Below the pieces are notes generated by a model. It was not told the DNA's origin. It saw nothing but the letters and a program-made list of their open reading frames with translations, and did no database searches. DNA of 10,270 bases from Desulfobacterales bacterium. Lineage in GTDB: Bacteria > Desulfobacterota > Desulfobacteria > Desulfobacterales > JAHEIW01. The position numbers and the translations under genes are program-made. Of the stretch, positions 7,364 to 10,270 are shown piece by piece. The DNA lies in NCBI GenBank assembly GCA_030145015.1, contig JAQYWI010000187.1, forward strand, positions 1-10,270, given 5' to 3'. Every line of letters begins with the position of its first letter. The first letter of the stretch is position 1.

Positions 7364-7570
7364 ATGTTGATTGACTGCCACAAGTGTATTTATTATTATG
7401 TAACCTGGGATTCGAGTTTCCCGCACGGCTGCCGGGGGATGGAGTTTAAAAGTCGGCGGTATCCGAACAATGAAGTGCGCCGCATTATGATGGGCAAAGA
7501 CTGCCTGTTCTTTACCAAAAAGAAAATGAATAATCCCGACCCATCGAAAACGTCGGCGCTTAAAACCTGA
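7364..7570 (+). CDS. Small conserved-looking cysteine protein, putative metal binder
   Basis: This is a 68-residue protein with cysteines at 5, 8, 23 and 47 (DCHKC, HGCRGM, KDCLFF) and histidines at 6 and 21. The CxxC plus two further cysteines would suit a single zinc or Fe-S site. The pattern of an N-terminal CHKC, an aromatic YYVTWD segment, FP.GCR, FKSRR.P and a late DCL.F resembles a short family I recall from deltaproteobacterial genomes with no established function. That recollection is unverified. The tail after residue 50 is lysine-rich and looks disordered. AAGAG (7354-7358) is a weak ribosome site. It starts 10 bp after the inverted array and ends 9 bp before the converging HDOD gene. 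No terminator is evident between the two. Confidence 0.68.
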   Translation: MLIDCHKCIYYYVTWDSSFPHGCRGMEFKSRRYPNNEVRRIMMGKDCLFFTKKKMNNPDPSKTSALKT

Positions 7571-7579
7571 CGGTTATTT

Positions 7580-8554
7580 CTAAATCCGGTTCCTTAATCG
7601 CTGACCCTCCTCATTATCCGCACAGGCTTCCTCAGTAGCGAATTCTATTGCCGAGGCGCGTTGACGCAAATGCGATTTCAAATCATTGGCGACCAGATCT
7701 GCGGCATTTTCAAGCAAAGATGGGAAAATCTTCTGGTACCCTCTTGAGCGCAATTGCGCCCGGACCTCTTCACGATAATTCCTTTTGCCTTGCTCAACGG
7801 TGGCGCGCAACATGTGATATAGATCCATTGTGGCGATTTCTTTCGGAAGGGAGAATTGGCCGACGATGGCGGTTGCCCGGCGGGCGATATGCTGCAAGTA
7901 ATTATCGTTTTTCAAAGGAAGCTCGGTGTCGAGACTATCATGAAATTCAACGGCTTCGCAAATTTCTTTGGGAACATTGAAACGCCCCAACACGATGGCG
8001 CCAATTTTGGCATGGCTGATGCCCAAAATTCTTTGCTCAGCTTTGCATGTTGGCAGTCCCTCTGCTTTTTTTAAAGCCACGATTTGCCTGTGTTCATCTT
8101 TAAAATATACGGCAATGACCAATTTCCCGATATTTTGAAGCGTCGCCACTGTGAAGAGATCATCCAGTTGCTTGAAGGTTAGGATTTCACCTATTACTTT
8201 GGCCACAACCGCACAGAACTGGGCCTGCTTTAGGAATTTGTCAAAATTAAAATCTTTTAGCTGCCGCGTAAAATGGTCCATTAATATTGATGTTATTAGA
8301 ATATCTTTCATTTTAGCGTAACCCAGCAATTGCACTGCATAATTGATGGATCGGACTTCGCGGCCGCCATAATAGGCCGAGTTGGCAATGTTTAAAAAGC
8401 GAGCCGCCAGACTCGGGGATAATTTTTCAACGATTTTTTCAAAATTGCTGGTCGGATTGTTGAGCAGGGTGATGATTCCGACGACTTCCGAATCGATCAG
8501 CGGGAGTTTGTTGATCCTGGTTTCAATTCTTTCGATTGTTTCTTGAGTGGTCAT
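7580..8554 (-). CDS. HDOD-domain protein with a degenerate HD site
   Basis: The 324-residue protein has an HDOD domain over about residues 14-210: LPLIDSEVVGIITLLNNP, LSPSLAARFLNIANSAYYGG, then INYAVQLLGYAKMKDIL. Where the HD pair is expected it reads LQNIGKLVI (139-147), so His and Asp are replaced by Gln140 and Asn141. Later markers ISHAKIGAIVLGRFNVPKEI and EFHD (203-206) are kept. HDOD proteins often have incomplete metal sites and are thought to act as regulators rather than hydrolases; this one is very unlikely to hydrolyse anything. The C-terminal 110 residues are helical and charged with no domain I recognise. A strong GGGAGGGA site (8561-8568, minus strand) supports the start. A sigma-54 promoter lies about 40 bp upstream. 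It converges on the small cysteine gene. Confidence 0.87.
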   Translation of the reverse strand: MTTQETIERIETRINKLPLIDSEVVGIITLLNNPTSNFEKIVEKLSPSLAARFLNIANSAYYGGREVRSINYAVQLLGYAKMKDILITSILMDHFTRQLKDFNFDKFLKQAQFCAVVAKVIGEILTFKQLDDLFTVATLQNIGKLVIAVYFKDEHRQIVALKKAEGLPTCKAEQRILGISHAKIGAIVLGRFNVPKEICEAVEFHDSLDTELPLKNDNYLQHIARRATAIVGQFSLPKEIATMDLYHMLRATVEQGKRNYREEVRAQLRSRGYQKIFPSLLENAADLVANDLKSHLRQRASAIEFATEEACADNEEGQRLRNRI

Positions 8555-8595
8555 TAAATGTCCCTCCCTATCTTAGCGGTATATTTATTAATAGC

Positions 8596-8611
8596 AGCAA
8601 TAGGCATGCCA
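8596..8611 (-). promoter_or_regulatory. Sigma-54 promoter for the degenerate HDOD gene
   Basis: The minus strand reads TGGCAT-GCCTA-TTGCT, which fits the -24/-12 consensus TGGCAC-N5-TTGCW with one mismatch and exact GG/GC spacing. Transcription would start near 8585, giving a leader of about 30 nt that contains the GGGAGGGA ribosome site. An activator of the NtrC type would be required; none is encoded in the window. In the stretch 8612-8778 between this promoter and the terminator I see no gene, only a weak CCCGG/CCGGG pairing. Confidence 0.75.
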
Positions 8612-8778
8612 AATTAAAGATTATGGCCTCCGTTTGCACCCGGGTCCGTGAATGCTTAAAAACCGGGCCGAATTGTCGAAAAAATATTGATTTTCAGGTC
8701 GCGAACCGCAAAATCAATTGATATTGCAGCATTTTTTGACAAGCCCTTGACATGTTTCGCCAAAAAGTTGTCGAACCA

Positions 8779-8863
8779 AGAAAAAACCCTGTTAGGGGGG
8801 GGTACCTAACAGGGTTCGTCGGAGGTGGGAATGAAGGAAAGGAGGAAACTTCATTCCTGTTGC
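8779..8863 (-). ncRNA. Candidate sigma-54-driven small RNA with anti-Shine-Dalgarno loops
   Basis: Predicted from a promoter at 8874-8889 and a terminator at 8781-8816, the RNA would be about 83-85 nt. From its 5' end it has a perfect 9-bp stem GGAATGAAG/CTTCATTCC (8849-8857 with 8828-8836) holding a 12-nt loop UUUCCUCCUUUC. A single-stranded linker with CACCUCC (8821-8827) follows. A perfect 12-bp stem (8805-8816 with 8785-8796) then holds a C-rich loop UACCCCCC, and six U's end the RNA. The loop and linker repeat strings of the 16S rRNA 3' tail (CACCUCCUUU), so the RNA could base-pair with ribosome binding sites of mRNAs. No open frame of note lies inside. I know of no name for it; whether it is already a described family cannot be judged here. 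Confidence 0.65.
8781..8816 (-). terminator. Rho-independent terminator of the small RNA
   Basis: A perfect 12-bp stem, AACCCTGTTAGG with CCTAACAGGGTT, is followed on the minus strand by TTTTTT (8786-8781). On the plus strand nothing U-rich follows, so it works only leftward. The only leftward promoter just upstream is the sigma-54 site at 8874-8889. This terminator should insulate the downstream HDOD gene from it. Confidence 0.85.
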
Positions 8864-8873
8864 TGATTAATTA

Positions 8874-8889
8874 TGCAACTACTGTGCCA
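8874..8889 (-). promoter_or_regulatory. Sigma-54 promoter of the small RNA
   Basis: The minus strand reads TGGCAC-AGTAG-TTGCA, a full match to the consensus TGGCAC-N5-TTGCW. The expected start is about 8863, a few bases before the first hairpin. Its only apparent product is the short terminated RNA at 8779-8863. Confidence 0.82.
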
Positions 8890-9021
8890 TTTGAACATAT
8901 GTGAATATCGTTACGTTTATCCTGGAGCAGAAACATGGAATATATTTTTATTAATATGTATTTTCAAATACTTAAAAAATAACTCAACATACGGGGGGGC
9001 TTTATTTTTGATTTTACAATT

Positions 9022-9040
9022 TTTGCCTGGTGGTGGCAAA
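9022..9040. promoter_or_regulatory. Candidate activator site upstream of the sigma-54 small-RNA promoter
   Basis: TTTGCC-TGGTGGT-GGCAAA is a symmetrical site with 6-bp arms, centred about 156 bp upstream of the -12 element of the minus-strand sigma-54 promoter. This is the usual distance for an enhancer-binding protein. The call rests on symmetry and distance only. Confidence 0.35.
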
Positions 9041-9175
9041 TTAGGCAATATTTGGTCAATTATCCGGCGACTGGGCAAAAATTTTCTCTATTCAGCACGT
9101 TTAAACCATTTTATTTGTCGTTCCAAAATACCAATATTTTGAATTATATAGGTTATTTAAATTATATCATGCCGT

Positions 9176-9254
9176 GAATGATCAATGATCGCGACGTTTA
9201 CCAATAGCAAATTCTATTAACAATTCCTGTTTTTTGGCAAATTATTGATCATTC
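9176..9254. repeat. Inverted repeat GAATGATCAAT ... ATTGATCATTC
   Basis: Two perfect 11-bp arms (9176-9186 and 9244-9254), each containing the palindrome TGATCA, face each other across 57 bp. They could be two operator sites for one dimeric regulator acting on the divergent promoters, possibly by looping. There is no other evidence for function. Confidence 0.5.
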
Positions 9255-9325
9255 GCAAAATGCAAACATAAAATTTGCAATTTGCAAACTTCTGGTTAAT
9301 GACCCGATTTTATCGGCATATTTGA

Positions 9326-9352
9326 TCAAGTTTTTGAGCAATAGGCCGATAG
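9326..9352 (+). promoter_or_regulatory. Sigma-28 (FliA) promoter for the HTH/PAS-like regulator
   Basis: TCAAGTTT (9326-9333), exactly 11 bp, then GCCGATAG (9345-9352) match the FliA consensus at 14 of 16 positions with exact spacing. Transcription would start near 9359, about 30 nt before the ATG at 9391. This would tie the regulator to flagellar assembly stage, in the same class as flgN. Confidence 0.72.
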
Positions 9353-9374
9353 TATTATATATTCTATTGCTCAA
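9334..9374. promoter_or_regulatory. Perfect 11-bp inverted repeat overlapping the sigma-28 promoter (operator)
   Basis: TTGAGCAATAG (9334-9344) and CTATTGCTCAA (9364-9374) are perfect arms across 19 bp. The left arm exactly fills the promoter spacer and the right arm lies just after the predicted start. Since the left arm would not be transcribed, this is better read as a DNA operator than an RNA hairpin. A bound dimer would block the polymerase. The gene's own HTH protein is a natural candidate, but this is inference. Confidence 0.6.
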
Positions 9375-9390
9375 GGAGCTAGGTCATTGG

Positions 9391-10137
9391 ATGAATAAAC
9401 ATCGGGAAACAGTATCGGTCACCCAGGCGGCCGCCCTGTGCGGTGTCGGTCGTACCACCGTCGGTTACTGGATTCGCTCAAAAAAGCTGCGTGCCAGCCG
9501 GACAGGTAAAAAATATCAGATTCCGGTTCAGGATTTGCTGTATTTTTTAAAAGCAGAAGGACAGGAGATACCTGTGCAGCTGGAAAAGCAGAATTTAAAC
9601 AGACCTGTTTTTCGCACTTTTCAGAATTGCTGGCGCTATTATCAGGACGACTCCCACGGGCTGAATTGTCAGCAATGTATTGCCTTTAAAAATAAACTGC
9701 AAGTCTGCTTCAGCGCCCGCAGCAGCGGAAAACTGAGTTGTCAGGGGCGTTGCGAGACCTGCCGCTACTATCAGGATACCTATTATCCGCGGCTTCAGTT
9801 TATACATCAATTCGATACACCGGCGGCAGTGATCAAAGACCTGTATTTTTGGGCGGGAAACCTGGAAATGGCCAAGCTTTGTGAAGTCGATCAAATGGGC
9901 CTGGCCGGAATGGGTGTTGAGCAAGTCGTGCATCCGCGTTCGCTGGAGTGTGTGATTTCCGGCGCTAAGAAAAAGGCCCTGGGAGATCCGGACCTTCCCA
10001 CTGAGGGTATTATTTATGTCAAAAACAATCAATTAGAGCAGCTAAAAGTAAAATTGTCGGTTTATTTATTGAAAGAACCCCAGGGTTCATTTCTGGTATT
10101 GGCGCAACCCGAATCCAACGGCCATACGCGGATATAG
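9391..10137 (+). CDS. HTH / cysteine-cluster / PAS-like regulatory protein
   Basis: The start is taken at ATG 9391 (248 residues), behind AAGGAG (9373-9378) and AGG (9381-9383). An earlier TTG at 9322 would lie upstream of the predicted transcript start. Residues about 8-55 form a MerR/excisionase-type helix-turn-helix (VTQAAALCGVGRTTVGYWIR, then LRASRTGKKYQIPVQDLLYF). Residues 80-124 hold seven cysteines (80, 93, 96, 106, 117, 121, 124) with two CxxC pairs, suggesting a zinc or Fe-S site, and a repeated CRYYQD/CWRYYQD motif. Residues about 133-240 resemble a PAS fold (HQFDTPAAVIKDLYFW ... GMGVEQVVHPRSL ... VKLSVYLL..PQGSFLVLA). It has no AAA+ domain, so it is not a sigma-54 activator. Likely a cytoplasmic DNA-binding sensor, with target and signal unknown. 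It is expressed away from the small RNA and HDOD gene and appears to be under sigma-28. Confidence 0.72.
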   Translation: MNKHRETVSVTQAAALCGVGRTTVGYWIRSKKLRASRTGKKYQIPVQDLLYFLKAEGQEIPVQLEKQNLNRPVFRTFQNCWRYYQDDSHGLNCQQCIAFKNKLQVCFSARSSGKLSCQGRCETCRYYQDTYYPRLQFIHQFDTPAAVIKDLYFWAGNLEMAKLCEVDQMGLAGMGVEQVVHPRSLECVISGAKKKALGDPDLPTEGIIYVKNNQLEQLKVKLSVYLLKEPQGSFLVLAQPESNGHTRI

Positions 10138-10170
10138 CTAATGTTGTGTCTGAAAATGAAATAAACTTAG

Positions 10171-10199
10171 GCCCAAAAAAATGATGGTGGGCATATTTT
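10171..10199 (+). terminator. Weak possible terminator after the regulator gene
   Basis: GCCCA (10171-10175) can pair with TGGGC (10188-10192), followed by ATATTTT. The stem is only 5 bp with a 12-base loop and the T tract is interrupted, so it is a weak candidate. It begins 33 bp after the stop codon. Nothing else can be supported from here to the window end. Confidence 0.35.
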
Positions 10200-10270
10200 G
10201 CCGTTTACGATCATGACCGTTCAAAAATGGCAATGGGGGCTAATATTATTATTAAATATAAATACAAATA

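Larger units (their letters stand above)
8890..9325. other. AT-rich regulatory intergenic region without a gene
   Basis: About 430 bp of AT-rich sequence lie between the small-RNA promoter (leftward) and the regulator gene promoter (rightward). I find no gene with a ribosome site or plausible protein character. The region holds several repeat motifs: TTTGCC-N7-GGCAAA at 9022-9040, a 10-bp direct repeat TGGCAAATTA at 9034-9043 and 9235-9244, the inverted repeat GAATGATCAAT (9176-9186) with ATTGATCATTC (9244-9254), and TTTGCAATTTGCAAA at 9274-9288. Sigma-54 promoters need upstream activator sites about 80-200 bp away, so some of these may be such sites. Confidence 0.6.

Noticed and set aside
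8736..8775. Two TTGACA boxes on + that could drive a rightward transcript through the GGA-rich hairpin (a CsrA-binding type RNA).
   Set aside because: Neither has an acceptable -10 at 16-18 bp, and there is no rightward terminator after the hairpins; the minus-strand reading has both promoter and terminator.
8873..9142. An 89-codon open frame on + in the AT-rich intergenic region.
   Set aside because: It starts on the sigma-54 promoter, has no ribosome site and no domain-like pattern, and looks like chance in AT-rich DNA.
9310..9317. A perfect GCCGATAA on the minus strand, suggesting a leftward sigma-28 promoter.
   Set aside because: The matching -35 position reads AAAAACTT, only 5 of 8 to consensus, and no leftward gene follows closely.
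9595..10032. A 145-codon open frame on the minus strand inside the HTH/PAS-like gene.
   Set aside because: The plus-strand protein has clear HTH and CxxC motifs and a ribosome site; the antisense frame has none and is a shadow.
10228..10241. TGGCAATGGGGGCT near the right edge as a sigma-54 promoter.
   Set aside because: The GG to GC spacing is about two bases too short for the -24/-12 consensus.

Overview
The window is a 10.3 kb piece of a flagellar gene cluster from a Gram-negative bacterium. It encodes P-ring and L-ring proteins, so the cell has an outer membrane and a peptidoglycan layer. The gene order flgA-flgH-flgI-flgJ (rod-binding domain only)-flgN-flgK-flgL, the inserted HDOD genes, the sigma-54 and sigma-28 promoters and the protein styles all suggest a deltaproteobacterium (Desulfobacterota, probably a Desulfobacterales-like sulfate reducer). 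This placement is an inference from style, not from a marker gene.

Left part (1-6700, all on +): the end of flgA, then flgH (L-ring lipoprotein), flgI (P-ring), a short flgJ, flgN (chaperone), an HDOD-domain gene broken by one extra A in a run of nine A's, flgK and flgL (hook-filament junction proteins). A perfect sigma-28 (FliA) promoter, TAAAGTTT-N11-GCCGATAA, lies just before flgN. It splits the cluster into an early unit (rings and rod) and a late unit (chaperone and junction proteins). Two 147-bp, TA-bounded, double-hairpin repeats sit at the two joints flgJ/flgN and HDOD/flgK, in opposite orientation. They align end to end without gaps, and several stem positions differ by compensating changes.

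Middle (6704-7570): a small N-terminally anchored protein with three copies of an LKKAGIS..(V/T)IQ helix repeat follows flgL by 3 bp. After it come an inverted array of 8-mers and 7-mers and a 68-residue cysteine protein.

Right part (7580-10270): this looks like a small regulatory island. On the minus strand are a second HDOD protein with its HD pair replaced by QN, behind a sigma-54 promoter, and, upstream of that, a candidate sigma-54-driven small RNA of about 85 nt. The RNA ends in a rho-independent terminator and exposes CCUCCUUU, the same string as the anti-Shine-Dalgarno tail of 16S rRNA. Facing away on + is a HTH / cysteine-cluster / PAS-like regulator with a sigma-28 promoter. The 11-bp spacer of that promoter is exactly one arm of an 11-bp inverted repeat. 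The island therefore appears to link flagellar sigma factors, HDOD signalling and possible post-transcriptional control. The promoters and the RNA are read from sequence only and are untested.
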